This document shows positions 35,288-46,099 of a stretch of DNA of 64,000 bases, in pieces. The stretch comes from Thecaphora thlaspeos (taxonomy: Eukaryota > Basidiomycota > Ustilaginomycetes > Urocystidales > Glomosporiaceae). Positions within the stretch are counted from its first letter, which is position 1. Each line of letters begins with the position of its first letter. The position numbers and the translations under genes are program-made. The notes under the pieces were generated by a model. It was not told where the DNA came from, made no database searches, and saw nothing but the letters and a program-made list of their open reading frames with translations. The stretch covers positions 434,001 to 498,000 of the forward strand of contig UWYS01000008.1 in the NCBI GenBank assembly GCA_900291925.1, given 5' to 3'.

Positions 35288-37481
35288 CTATGCGATGACG
35301 TAGTTTTCGGCGCTCAGGACGCTCTGCTGCGAAAAGGGGGTCGAGGTGCCCGTCTCGGCCAGCGTGGCGGTAGAGACCTGTCGATGTCGAGCCGGGCCAA
35401 GGGAAGAAAGAGAAAGGACTGCACGTTCAGCGAACCGATCGGCCGTGCCCCAACCCCACTGCGAGGTATCTATCGGGAAACAACGTCCGCACGCGACAAT
35501 ACTCACCTCGACCTGACACAGCGTCTTCTCGCTGACAAATTCCGCCGTGACGGGGAAGAAGACGTCCACCTCCTCGGCTCCCTCTGACACGCTAAACTCC
35601 AGCGTCCCGCTCTTGTTGTCCGCACTGATGCTGTCCAGGCTCCACTCGAGGTTGTTGGTGGTCTCGTTGACGGCCCACGTTCCCTCCTGACACTCGACCG
35701 TCGGGTAGGCCTCGGCGGGTAGCGGGATCGAGATGACGACGTTGCGCAGCTCGTCCACCACCTCTTCGTTCTCCAGCTCATACTCGATCGAAACGTCGCA
35801 CCCACCCTGGCCGTTTGGTGATGGCCAGCAGTTGATAGAAAGCGGCAGGATCGTCTCGTCCTTTGTCACCACCCTCCATCGCAAAAGGCCGAGGTTCTGG
35901 TTGACAGGAAAGGGTCGGCGCGCATCCTTGGGCGCGATGATGCGGTCAGACGCCCACGCAGCCTTGTCCACCTGCGGGTTCGTCTTGAACTGAATGTCTG
36001 TGTCAGATTGCAGCAGAGAGGCGGTAGCCGGTGCAAGCTGGATACGCAGCTTGGCGAGCGAGGGGTCCGAGATCTTGAGCACCATGTCGCCCTTGATCTC
36101 GAGCGAGTCGAGGCCGCCGTCGCGGTTCCCTGTCATCGAGACCTTCTCGCGAACGACGACGTGGACGCTATGCGGTGCAGACGGGGCATGAGCGAGGGCG
36201 GAACAGGCGAAGGAAGTGCTGGTCAGAAAGCCGCCGTGTGAGTGTACATCTCGTTTCGCTCTGCCAACTCACCTCTCTTCCGCAACGGGCTCCAATAGGT
36301 CGAGCGGGTCGATAGCGGCCGGCGCCGATGTGGGAGCCCTCGCCGCGACGGGAGCAGCAGCAGCAGGCGCACCAGCAGCCGGCTGGGAGAGGAGCGGCTG
36401 TTCGTCGGCCGGCGACCCGAGCTCTCCACTCATGGCGCCGAGCAGGTCGGTTCCCTTTGTCTTCTTTCCGAGCTGCATGCCCTTGCCCTTGAACGGCTTG
36501 GCGGGCGAGCTCGACGCTCCGGCACCGCCAAACCCGGTTGTGACTGACGCCTGGGTCGGCGGAGGCTCGAACGCCTTGGGAACGGCGCTGTAACCGCCAA
36601 AGTTGCCGTTGCCTCCAAAACCTCCGCCGCCGGCCCCCCTGCGTGCGGCGTCGCGGCGCTGCATCTCGAGCTGTTTTGCCCGTCGCTTGAGCTCCTCCTT
36701 GGCCTCCATCTCCTTGTTCTGCGTGGGTGGGTAGGCGGGTGAAAGACAGCAGGAAAGGACGGCGTCAGTCTCGCCAGCACCTTGAGGCGCTCGATCGAGG
36801 GCGCCGCGTCACGTACCTTTTCGATGATCTCCTGGATCTTCTCTTCGTGGCTTTCCATCTCTAAGATGCTCCTGATCTGGGTGAGGTTGACATTCTCCCG
36901 GTACCCGAGGCTGACGATCTCGTCAAACGCTCCGAGCAGCTCAAATGCGTTGTTGAGCACCGTAGCCTCGTCGAGGCTCCTGCAGAGGTCCGAGACGGTG
37001 CGCGCAAAGAGGTGGAGCGTGTCGATGTCCTGGAGGATGTTGGAGTTCTTGTTGGTGATGAGGATCATGTAGAGGTCCTCGAGGGGCTGATAGACGAACC
37101 GAACTGCGTCGGTCTCGACCGAGGTGTGCTGGGAGCCGGCGTTGATCAGCTTGGGGAACGAGGCGAGGAGGCCTTCGATGCGCGAGCGGGGCATGTCGCG
37201 GAACTGGCGCGAGATGACCGCTGGAGATATGAAGGACGGGAGTGTGCAGAGGAGGCGTTGAAGGTGTCAGTTGCGCGTGTTTCCAGGGCATTGCTGCCAG
37301 GCAAGATGTCAGGAGATCGGTACTCACGCTTGCCACCGCGAGTCGAGATGGACGCAGCGAGAAGCACCTGTAGTGTGAAAAGAAGATGAGAGCAGCAAGT
37401 AGACGGTTCAATCGCTCGAGAGCTCCAGGGTGTGTGTGCTGGACGAGACTGGGCAGTTGGGGCTAGCTGAGGACCTACCAT
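35288..37481 (-). CDS. RET2: Coatomer delta subunit (delta-COP)
   Basis: Six exons: 37481-37479, 37367-37328, 37220-36817, 36718-36273, 36167-35507 and 35377-35288, total 547 aa. The first coding exon is only the ATG. Spliced, the N-terminus MVLLAASISTRGGKPVISRQ is the longin-like start of delta-COP. It continues with FVYQPLEDLYMILITNKNSN, a helical linker (KEELKRRAKQLEMQRRDA) and a Gly/Pro/Ala-rich hinge. The C-terminal mu-homology domain has VREKVSMTGNRDGGLDSLEI, NLGLLRWR and a terminal ENYVIA. It is part of the COPI coat for Golgi-to-ER transport and belongs to the same trafficking route as SEC12 nearby, though no co-regulation is visible. All splice junctions restore family-conserved sequence. 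Confidence 0.93.
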
Positions 37482-38115
37482 GGCGGGCGACTGCTCAGCG
37501 GTGGACGATGGAGGTGCGGGCAGGTTCTCCTTGACGGGCGTGTAGGTCGTAATGCAGCGATGAGTGAGGGCGTGGCTGATCGTCGCAAGGGTGAAGGTGT
37601 GCTGGATATGGACAGTATATGCGCTGGTGTGGAAGAGAGAGAGAGGGGGGGGAGAGAGAGATCTCGGGAAGGAGTTGGCGCTTGGTCTGAGGGTGGCCCG
37701 CGTTGGCTCGCTGCCCGCTGCCCGCTGCCCGCTGCTGCTGCGAGGTGGTGCGAGCGCAGCCTGCTCGCTGGCTGCCTGGCCCACACCAACACGTGAGGCC
37801 TCGTCTCGCGCGAGAACATCCCGCTCCGAATTTAGGGCCATGACCACTCCTTGCCCCTCTCGCTCGTCGCTTCGATGTCGTCCACACCGCCAACACAGAC
37901 CGAAAGCACACCCAACAGCCACCGAGAGCGACATGAATATTCTTCCGTACAATTACCATGATTGCGAGCCAAGGAAAGGGACAAAGAGATGCAGAGGGAC
38001 GGAGGTGCGGCTGGCGGCATGCATTTCCTTGTGCGTCCAAGTCCACAGCAACCCGCACCAGACGACATTCGAGGATTTCTAGTACGCTACCACATCGCCA
38101 GGGACACGCCTCGAA
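37482..38115. other. RET2 promoter and PAN3 3' flank
   Basis: 634 bp, no gene. Contains a match to the 45-kb array motif, CGTCTCGCGCGAGAACATC at 37802-37820, about 320 bp upstream of the RET2 start, and GCCCGCTGCC tandem words at 37709-37729. Confidence 0.55.
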
Positions 38116-40983
38116 TCACCTAGCTCGCGAAAGATCCTGGAAGGCACTCTCGACGCAGTTCTTGATCTGTGGTTCGGCGGCAGATGGCAGCAGTGGCGAC
38201 CGCACCGAAGTCAGCAAGGCTTGTTCTTGTCTTCAACAACGTAGCGAGCGACAATTGTGCTTACCTCTCTGTAGCTGACGACGAGGCAGCTCTGCTCGTC
38301 GCGCGAGGTCAGCATGATTTTTTCGTCGACGCCCGCGTCTAGCTTGTTCAGGTTGATCAGGATGTGACTCAGGTCCACCACCGGCCGGCCCGCTTCGTCG
38401 ACGGCGTGGAAGACGTGGTCGCGGAACAGCTTGATGATGTAGCGATCGCCCGTCTCGGCCCATCGCGGATCGTGGTCGAACCTGCAGGTCATGACGATGC
38501 AAATGCAAGTCGACATCAATGGATTGTTCAGCGAATCACAGCTTCGGCTGACGGAGAGCGGAAGTAAGACTCACTCTGGCCGCTCGTTGATGAAGCCAAA
38601 CTTGCACAGCAGCCGAACCAGCCTGCCGTTCTCGAGCTCCTTCATCAGCGCGTTCTCGAGCAGGTCGCCGTAGTTGAGCGCCGAGTCCAACTCCTCCGCC
38701 ACGTGAACCCCCAGCCTCCTCTCCAGCTCGTCGGTCGTCTTGTCGCCCACGTCGTCCGATTCGTCGAGCAGCCATAGGATCACGTCCTTGAACTCGGCCG
38801 AGTACCGCTGGCCCAAGCTCTCGAGGCCCTTGGCGATGTTCTGCAGCGCCGACATGCTATTGAGCGCCAGGCTGAGCATCAGCTTGCCAAGGTTGGCCAG
38901 GTCCTCGCGCTGGTGCGTCCGCATCGCATCGAGCTCCGCCTGGGGCTCGTAGGCGATCACGTCAAGGATCGAACAGCAATTGAGCCGGACCCGGTTCTTG
39001 CCCGTCCGCAGCACCTTGCTGGGCTCGATGCAGCGAGCCGCCATGCCGGCCAAGTGGATGCAGCGGACTACGTTGGTAAGCTGGCAGAGGTAGCTCCACA
39101 GCACCCGCTCCGGCACCTGCATCTGCACTGGCTGCAGGCGGCCGGTCCGGCGGTCCGGCTGCGGCGGTTTTGCCGTCATGTGCTCCGAGTAGAGCGTCGT
39201 GGAAAGCGGGTGGTAGTCGTAAACGAACACGATCGCTGCAGGGGCGGACGCAGGATCGAAGAGAAAAGAGCCACCCAGAGGCAGGTGTCGTGCGTCAGCG
39301 CTTTGTCTCCCCCCGCCCCTTTCGATCAATCTCCGACCCCGTTCGAGCAGGCCTCGCATCTGCACTCACATTGATCGCCAAACGCCCTCGTCGTGAACGC
39401 TTCCCGCACACTGACGATGCTAGGATGCCGGATCCGCCTCCACCTCTCCACCAGGCTGATGGCCGCTTCGTGCTGCAGCCGGAAGCCCTCGAGCCGCCGC
39501 AGCACGTACCGCTTGCCATCGAGCGTGCAAATTGCCTTGTAGACGTGGCTGCGATATCCGAACACTTTGCTGGGGTCGCCCGTCGCACCAGTGGCGCCGC
39601 TCGCACCGGGAGGACCCATGCGCGGGTCGACCAGCCCGGCTGGCAGCCCAAAACCTGCCGGCGCACCAGGACCGGGATGCTCGAGCGGCACCAACGAGTG
39701 GTAGACGTGGAGCTCCTCGGGCAGGTTAGGACCGCCGAGCTCGAGCGAGGGCACGGACGCGTGCATGGCCTCTTGCTTCCGCTGCAGCTCCTCGCGCTGG
39801 TTAGGCGACAGAAAGAAAGCGTGAGCAGAGAGGTGATGCGGGTGGAGGTTGGAGACATGCGGGAGGGGCGGGGCGTAGAGATGGTACTGGAGCGGCTGAC
39901 GCAGCTTGGTCGGACCCGAGCCGGCGTAGAAGTCGAGCCCGCCTCCCATGCCGAGGCCGCCGGCGCCACCGCCCGGTCCTTCGCCGGGGTCGCCGAACTC
40001 GGTCATATGCTCGTACGGGTTGTAGGCTCGCGGCGCCGGAGCATGGCTGCTGGAGCCGGTCTGCAGCGAGGAATCCTGGCCGGTTATGCTGGCACCAGCG
40101 TATGTTGGGTCAAAGGAACTCCCCTGTGGCAGAGGAGGTTGCAACACAAGGAGACAAGAAAGCCGAGAGACGGGAAAGGACGTAGCGAGGTCAGCCAGGG
40201 GTTTCTCGCGCAAGCCTGGTCGGACGACTGGCTGCTCCAGACCTGCACCATGCTCGCGGAGTAACTCACCATTGCATCGCCCTCGTAGCCCATGCTGAAC
40301 GAATTGGGCGTGTCACGACCACCCATCATCCCTTCACCCTGGCGCTGGGCGGCTGCAGAGCTGGCGCTAGCGACCGAGAGATTGACGTCGTGCATGCTCG
40401 AGGTGACGGCCTCTTCGGCGTCCGCCTTCCTGCCGCCCGCTGCCGGCTGTGCGGAGGTGGCTAGGCTGCCGCTGCCGGTCGCCTTTGGGACAAAGACGGC
40501 GGCGGCAGCGTTGCGCGCGCTCAATGCGCCCTTGAGCGGGCTTGTGGGCAGGCTGGACATGGCATCCGCGGCAAGCTTGGCCTTGCTTGACGCTGGGATG
40601 GGCGACGATGATGGTCCTCCGACCGACGGGCCCTTGCCGTTGGCCGTGCCGCTGCTGGTGCCGGCCGCAGCATGGTCAAAGGGGCACCCTTCGCCCTCGT
40701 ATCGGCAGTGACCGTAGATTGCGACATTACGACAGGGCTTCTTTGCGGCTGATGCTGGCGAGGTGATGCTGGTGTCGGCCGTGGCGGCGGAAGGGATAGG
40801 CGAGGTGGGGTCGTTTGAAGTGGAACCAGGCGGCGGGGCGACGATGGGGATGGCGGCGCTGGCTCGGGTGCGCTGGTTGGGCGAAGCGATGAAGGGCTTG
40901 GACTGGTGGCTCATAAGTTGCCCTTGTTGGCCGTGCTGGCCGTACTGGCCGTGCTGGCCATGCTGCGGGTGGAACTGGTACAT
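38116..40983 (-). CDS. PAN3: PAN2-PAN3 deadenylation complex subunit PAN3
   Basis: Exons 40983-40270, 40123-39370, 39235-38575, 38481-38265 and 38166-38116 give 798 aa. A His/Gly/Gln-rich start precedes a CCCH zinc finger (C-x8-C-x6-C-x3-H, about residues 83-103) that binds poly(A). A long Ala/Ser/Pro-rich region with a PAM2-like stretch follows. The pseudokinase begins at VFGYRSHVYKAICTLDGKRY and continues as AFGDQSIVFVYDYHPLSTTL (rebuilt at the intron 2 junction), AGMAARCIEPSKVL and LNCCSILDVI. The C-terminal knob has NERPEFDHDPRW, DRYIIKLFRDHVFH and IKNCVESAFQDL. Pan3 dimers recruit the nuclease Pan2 to trim mRNA poly(A) tails in the cytoplasm. The 17-codon last exon is short but matches the family C-terminus. 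Confidence 0.93.
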
Positions 40984-42075
40984 GGTGACGGGTGGATCCT
41001 AGACATAGGGTAGCACAAGATGCTGGGTGCGCGTATGCCGTCCTGGTGGGTTCCGGAGTGGTGGGATGGAAGGTTTGTTGCGGTGAGAGTCAAAGCTACC
41101 GCAGCTGCTCGAGGATTTTCCAGAGGGGCGGCTACGTGGCGAACGTCGTCGGGATGCTCGTCGGCTGGCTAGATGCCGTGGTCGGCCTGACGAGACTGAG
41201 CAGGTGGGACGCGGTTGAGGCGAAGAGTGGTGGGGGGGGAGGGGGGGGCGAAGCTGTAGCCCGACGGTATCCGAGACGTATAGACGCGCAAGCTAAGCAA
41301 GGGAAGAGGGGTACAGGGTTGTGAGATAGCAACAGAGTAGGGATGACGGAAGAGTCGGTGGTCGTTGTGCTGATGGTGGATAGCGAGAAGCCTAGCTGGC
41401 CGGCCAGAGCGCCGCCTACTCTGACGCTTCCTCGCCAATCGGGCGTCTGGCCCTTGACCCCGCCGCCTCTGCGCGTCGGTCAAGTCGGGCACGCGCACGC
41501 GCTCCTCGGAAAACGCCAGCGCCAGCCAGCCGCCAAACGCCAAACGCCACCCAGATCAGCTGCCACACGGGCATGCAGCTCCGCCCTTTCGTCAGTATCG
41601 ACTTTGATGCTCCGCGCTTGAGATTGCGCACGACTCCGCCCGTTTGTTTTTTCGTTGGACGCTCGTTCAACGGTACAGGACAAGCAACGGCTCGGGTCCA
41701 ACGCTGCACAGACGACGTGCTGGGGGAGGAAGTGCTTTCTTTTGACGGAAGCTATGTCGATGGTGGACCGAGGAGGCCACGGCTGGAAAGCTCGGTGGCC
41801 ATGGCTTGGAGCACTAGAACGGCGCAAACCAGGCAGAGCTCAGCTGCAGCCGTAAACATGAGCATGAAGCGACTTCAGGACGCTGAGAGGCTGTCACAAC
41901 TCGGACGGAACGCTAGGGCTCGATGGCCACGGGACACGAGCTTGACGGTAGAATGGACGAGAGCGCGAAACAAGAACTGCGGATGCGTGGCGCTGTGGGG
42001 CGCAACGTGATCAAATGGCCAGGATGGTCGGGTGATCTTCGCTTTGACGTGCATCAGAGCAAGGACCAGCGCCGC
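40984..42075. other. PAN3 promoter and lipase 3' flank
   Basis: 1.1 kb without a gene. A G-rich run lies at 41230-41248 and a CGCCAAACGCCA direct repeat near 41530-41548. Overlapping short frames lack domains. Confidence 0.5.
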
Positions 42076-44205
42076 TTAGAGCGAGACCAAGATAGGCTCC
42101 CTGCCGAGCCAAGGAACGTTGTCGGAGGCTTCGACGGCGCTCAGACGCGCCCAGTAGCACGAAGGCATGTGAGAGACGAAGCTGCGGGCGATACGCAGAG
42201 GTCGGAGGAGATGAGGCAGAGTCAGAACAGAGCGCCGATCATCTTCACCGACGTCTAACAGCAAACGACCGAAGCCCCGCTCGAGCAACTCACCGGGAAA
42301 TGACAGGAGTGTACAGCAGGATGCGGCACCAGAGCGCCAGGCAGACGTCCGGACCTGCACCCGAGCCGCCGAGATGGGTGATGATCTGGACGGCGAAGGG
42401 GAAGGCGACGGGGCAGAAAGGGAAGAAGGGGAGCGACGCGAGGCGAGGCGATGCGAGCTGTGTCAGTCGACGTCCTACCAAGACGACCCCCGCCGCCTCT
42501 GTGCCGTGTGTGCGTGCCGATACTCACCTTGACGCGCGAGCCCTTGGGCAGCAAAGTGCCGGGGCCAGTGCCGACCAGGTTGTTGAGACGGCGCATCTGG
42601 ATCTCCTGGCCGATGTGGGCAAAGTGGAACTGGCTGGTGGGCGAGATGTGGGAGAACTGCTCGTAGTCGCCGCCCTCGGGCAGGCTCGAGGCGACGGGAT
42701 CGTGGAAGTTGGTGACCCTCCACAGCGTCTGGGGGCGATCGAGGTTCTCGTGGACGGCGCGACCGAAGCCACCAATGCAGTCCGGGTCGCCAAAAATGGG
42801 GCAGCCAAAGGTGTAGGCGTCGCGCACGCGGACCAGGTCCTGGCCCTCGCTGTTCTTGCCAAAGTCCTTGGGCGAGGCCACAGCCCTCGCAAAGAACATG
42901 CTCGCCAGCGCGGCGCCCAGGCTGTGACCAGTGACGAAGAGGTTGACGTGGTTGTCCGGGTTGTTTTTGACCAGCAGCCTGGCGATCTCCTTGACGCGCG
43001 AGCGGATCTGCTCGTAGGGGAACGGGCGAGCGCGCTCGACCTTGTCCAGCGCGTGCGCGCCAAAGACCGTGAGGTAGGCGTCGTGCAGCTGCTGCCACAC
43101 CCAGCCGAAGAAGGGCGACACCCTGAGATCGTTCGGGAAAATCGACCCAAAGAAGCCCGAGTGGACTTTGCCGTATCCCGGAAGCCAAGTGCCACCCTCG
43201 ACGTAGCTAATTGAAAGGTCGATCGCCCACTCAGATACTTCAACAGGGTCGGTTCCCTTGTGGAAGAAGGGATCCACGGTGAGATGAGGTCATCGTCAGT
43301 CTCTATGCCAATGTATGGACCTCCGCTGCTCCGGTGCACCAAAGATCGAGGCCCACCTTGAACGAAAGAATTATAAAGTTGCTGTTGGGGTCCCAGAAGG
43401 CTCCGCAGACGGGCGACGTGTTGGTGGCGAGCTCCGAGATGCTCTGGTAGAGCAGGCCCCACTTGCGGGCATTCTGGACGATGAAGGCATCGGCGTCCAC
43501 CAGCTTGCCCAGCACGGCCTGGCCAGTCGTGTTCGGCATGCCACTCGACGTCTTGAGAGTCTGCTCGACGATCCCGGGTCGGGCGGCGTGCTTGGTGATC
43601 TTGGAGGCCTCCTCGACGGCGTTCTGGTCGCGCTCGTAGACGAGGGCGGCGCAGCAGAAGAGCATTTTGGCGAGCTCGAGGTCAAAGACCCTCTCGTGGC
43701 TGCTTGAGGGCTGAGCGAAGGTGTCGAGGGGGCGGTTCATGACACGGAAGGCGGCCTCCCGCACGCGCTGGTCGAGGCTGTCAAAGATGTACGGGTAGGC
43801 GAGGTTGCCCAGTCCGACGCCCCCATTCCGGGCGCAAATGCCCTTGTAGATCTTCTGGACGCCGGGGAGGCGCCAGAGGGCGCTAACGACGAGCAGGATC
43901 GCGAGGACGATAGTCGATGCGGTCGCAAAGACGACGATAATACTGGCACCAAAGGGGTCGAAGATGTAGTTGGGGAGGCTGGTAAAGACTCCAAACCAGG
44001 TGGTGAAGAACCACTTGGTGAGGAAGGTGATGTCGCTAAAGAGGCGGTGGAAGTAGTTCTGGGCTCCAGTGCCAAGGCCGGCGACGTCGACCATGTCGCC
44101 GAGGTGCTCGAGCTCGATGCTGCGCACGAGGGCCTTGTTGTCGTCGTCGTCGTCGACGCCGGCCATCTTGGAGGTGGCGAGGTTGGTGGTAGAGGGCGAG
44201 GCCAT
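42076..44205 (-). CDS. Membrane-associated class-3 (triacylglycerol-type) lipase
   Basis: Exons 44205-43357, 43256-42528, 42385-42294 and probably 42181-42076 give 591 aa. Residues about 85-115 hold a membrane segment (ASIIVVFATASTIVLAILLVV). The alpha/beta-hydrolase core starts near 190: SFKGTDPVEVSEW is rebuilt across intron 1, the nucleophile Ser is in VTGHSLGAALASMFF (about 394), an Asp is in FHDPVASSLP, and a candidate His is in IITHLGGSGAGPD. This order fits Lipase_3 proteins of fungi with an N-terminal membrane anchor. The last exon is less certain: intron 3 has a strong GTGAGT donor that overlaps a TGA, so failure to splice would end the protein as ...YTPVISR. Substrate is unknown; acylglycerol or phospholipid hydrolysis at an internal membrane is inferred. 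Confidence 0.85.
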
Positions 44206-45279
44206 GGTGGCGGTGTCTGCCGATGCGGTGGACGTGCAGTTAGGGTTATCGGTAGAGGTCGAGTGTGCGAGAGCGTTTACGGAGAGTGGCTGGTGAGCAG
44301 GAGGTCTGCTTGCGATGGGATGAAGTGTCGGGCGGGGTTGCGGGTGCTGGTAAGAGAGGGAGCAGCTCGAAGGTGCCGATTCTTGAGACCCGCAAAGGAC
44401 GGCCGCCTCGGCGAGCGCTGAGCCACCTTCTCCTGGCCTTGTCTCTCGACCTCTCGCTCCTTGCTTGCAAGCCGGCTGCTGACCGTAGCCTGTCCCGCCG
44501 CCCGCTGGCTTGACGTCAGCTGGGCTCTGCCTGCTTACAGGGAATGTTCTGGTTAGCGGCATATCCGCTTCGCTGCCGGCGTCCTTGAGAGGGAAGAGAT
44601 CAGACCGCGGCTGGGTCCACTTCGCCCGCGCTCTCGCCGGAACGGGTCCGATGACTTGCCTCCCCACGCACCGTCCAGTCGAGGAGGCAAAGCTGTCCGA
44701 GAGCCTGCGTCCGTGGAAGTTGACCGCTGTTCAGCAAGGCAAGAAGATAGGAGGAGTTGGGAATGGCCGTCTCAAGGCGTGTGAAATCAGGGCCGGGGTA
44801 AGGCTTGCAGGGGCGGGTGGACGTGGTCCCCAGCCGGCCCGTCTCGCGCCTCGTCGGTCGTCGCGATCGTTGTGTGTAGCGTCCTTGCTGGCTTTCCGGC
44901 TGGCAATCTGGTCGCCCTTCGTTCGCTCTTGGTCTCAGTCCGTTCTTGTTGCGATGGATCACCACGTTACTCCTGGCCGGTCCATGGCCTAGAGGCAGAT
45001 GTGGGAGTCGTTAGGTTGGCGATAGCGTTGCGGGAGGAGAAGCCGGACGGCCTTCGGGCCAGGGGTGCCTCTAAAACGCCGCTCGCCCTCTAGCTACACC
45101 ACTCACTCCTGCTCCTGGATGCCGAGACTTGAAGCGGCCGTGCCAGACGTTGGTAGATTGCGGGGTCATGGCATCGAGCTGAGCGGCCGTTCGTCATGCA
45201 TCGGCAACGCTTCGCCGCTCGCTCTTGTGGCCTCCACATGAAGCGTACAACGTTGGGCCGCCATGTCCCGGATAAGGGG
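44206..45279. other. Lipase promoter and flank of the palindrome array
   Basis: About 1.1 kb, no gene recognised. The plus-strand frames across the region have no domain. Confidence 0.5.
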
Positions 45280-45287
45280 CTGGAGAC

Positions 45288-45752
45288 TAACTCGCGCGAA
45301 ACATGCGGGCGCGACGCGGCGAGCTAAATCACGCATCCAAGGTGATTCGACCCGGCATTGACACGTCTCGCGCGGGTAAACATGCAGCCCAGGACGCGTC
45401 GGCCCAGGTTCGATACGTCTCGCGCGAATTATCACGCGGTGATTAGGCTTCGACGCATCTTGCGCAAGTAAATACGGGCTAAAGGGGCCAGGCCGCGTCT
45501 CGCGCGAATCAGCACGGATCCGAGACGCTTCACTCTCGCAACCGCCTGACGCGTTTCTCGCGCGAGTAATCACAGTTCCAAGCTGCCCCGACCGCGCCGG
45601 CTCTGTCGCTTCTCGCGCGAGTATTCCCGACAGGTAGGGCGCGTCGACCTCAAAAGCGTCTCGCGCGAGTCAACACACGTCCGGGGGAGCCGGCGGCCAA
45701 GCGTCTCGCGCGACGCAACATGAAGAGTGCGTATTTACTCGCGCGAGAGATA
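45288..45752. repeat. Interspersed array of CTCGCGCGAG palindromes
   Basis: Ten copies of an 8-bp core, TCGCGCGA or a close variant, start at 45292, 45368, 45420, 45460, 45500, 45558, 45613, 45661, 45706 and 45739. The wider consensus is roughly CGTCTCGCGCGARTNANCAC. Distances between copies are 33-76 bp and the spacers are unrelated to each other. The copy at 45460 is TTGCGCAA, keeping dyad symmetry through paired changes; that at 45368 has one mismatch (TCGCGCGG). The last copy is in the opposite orientation. Outside the array I saw the exact core only at 24546 and 37806. The dyad suggests binding by a dimeric protein; a hairpin role is the alternative. Its right end is about 95 bp from the 5S rRNA gene. 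Confidence 0.9.
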
Positions 45753-45811
45753 TGGGCGTGAACACTGTCAGCATGCTCATGGCTCGACGATCGACGTCCC
45801 ATTTGAGTTTC

Positions 45812-45819
45812 ATATATAT
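45812..45819 (+). promoter_or_regulatory. TATA box of the 5S gene
   Basis: TATATATT lies about 30 bp upstream of the predicted 5S start, in a locally AT-rich patch (CATATATATTACG...AATAAATTTG) within otherwise GC-rich DNA. Upstream TATA elements are known at 5S genes of several fungi. Confidence 0.6.
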
Positions 45820-45841
45820 TACGTTGCCTCAATAAATTTGC

Positions 45842-45960
45842 GTCTGCGGTCATGGAACTATGAAAGCACTGCATCCCGTCCGATCTGCGAAGTTAAGCAT
45901 GGTATCGCTCGGTCAGTACTGCGGTGGGGGACCATGCGGGAATCCTGAGTGCTGCAGTTG
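45842..45960 (+). rRNA. 5S rRNA: 5S ribosomal RNA
   Basis: About 119 nt match the fungal 5S consensus. The internal promoter A block is GAAAGCACTGCATCCCGTCC followed by GATCTGCGAAGTTAAGC, and the C-block region is GTACTGCGGTGGGGGACCAT followed by GCGGGAATCCTGAGTGC. The ends (CTGCGGT at the 5' side, GCTGCAG at the 3' side) can pair as helix I with G-U wobbles. A T run follows. The gene stands alone among protein genes, as dispersed 5S genes do in many fungi. Exact ends are uncertain by 1-2 nt. It is transcribed by RNA polymerase III and the product joins the large ribosomal subunit. Confidence 0.95.
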
Positions 45961-45970
45961 TTTTTATTTT
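45961..45970 (+). terminator. RNA polymerase III T-run terminator
   Basis: TTTTTATTTT immediately after the 5S gene; five or more T on the non-template strand is the standard polymerase III stop. Confidence 0.85.
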
Positions 45971-46099
45971 TCGGTGTCCGTCCTTGCGGCTGGACAGCTC
46001 TCCTGCGTCAACCTCACCCCCACACGACCTCAAATGAGCAAGATCCAGGCTTGGCGGATCGACGCCTCTAACGTCCTGTTGGAGTCTACAATCTCGTCT

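Noticed and set aside
39170..40264. 364-aa plus-strand frame
   Set aside because: Antisense to PAN3 exons 2-3 and the intervening intron; no recognisable domain.
45408..45440. tRNA-like GGTTCGATAC
   Set aside because: T-loop-like word only; no acceptor stem, anticodon arm or D-loop around it.
45288..45752. CRISPR array
   Set aside because: Repeats are short, degenerate and palindromic, spacers vary from about 25 to 70 bp, and the genome is eukaryotic with introns; no cas genes.
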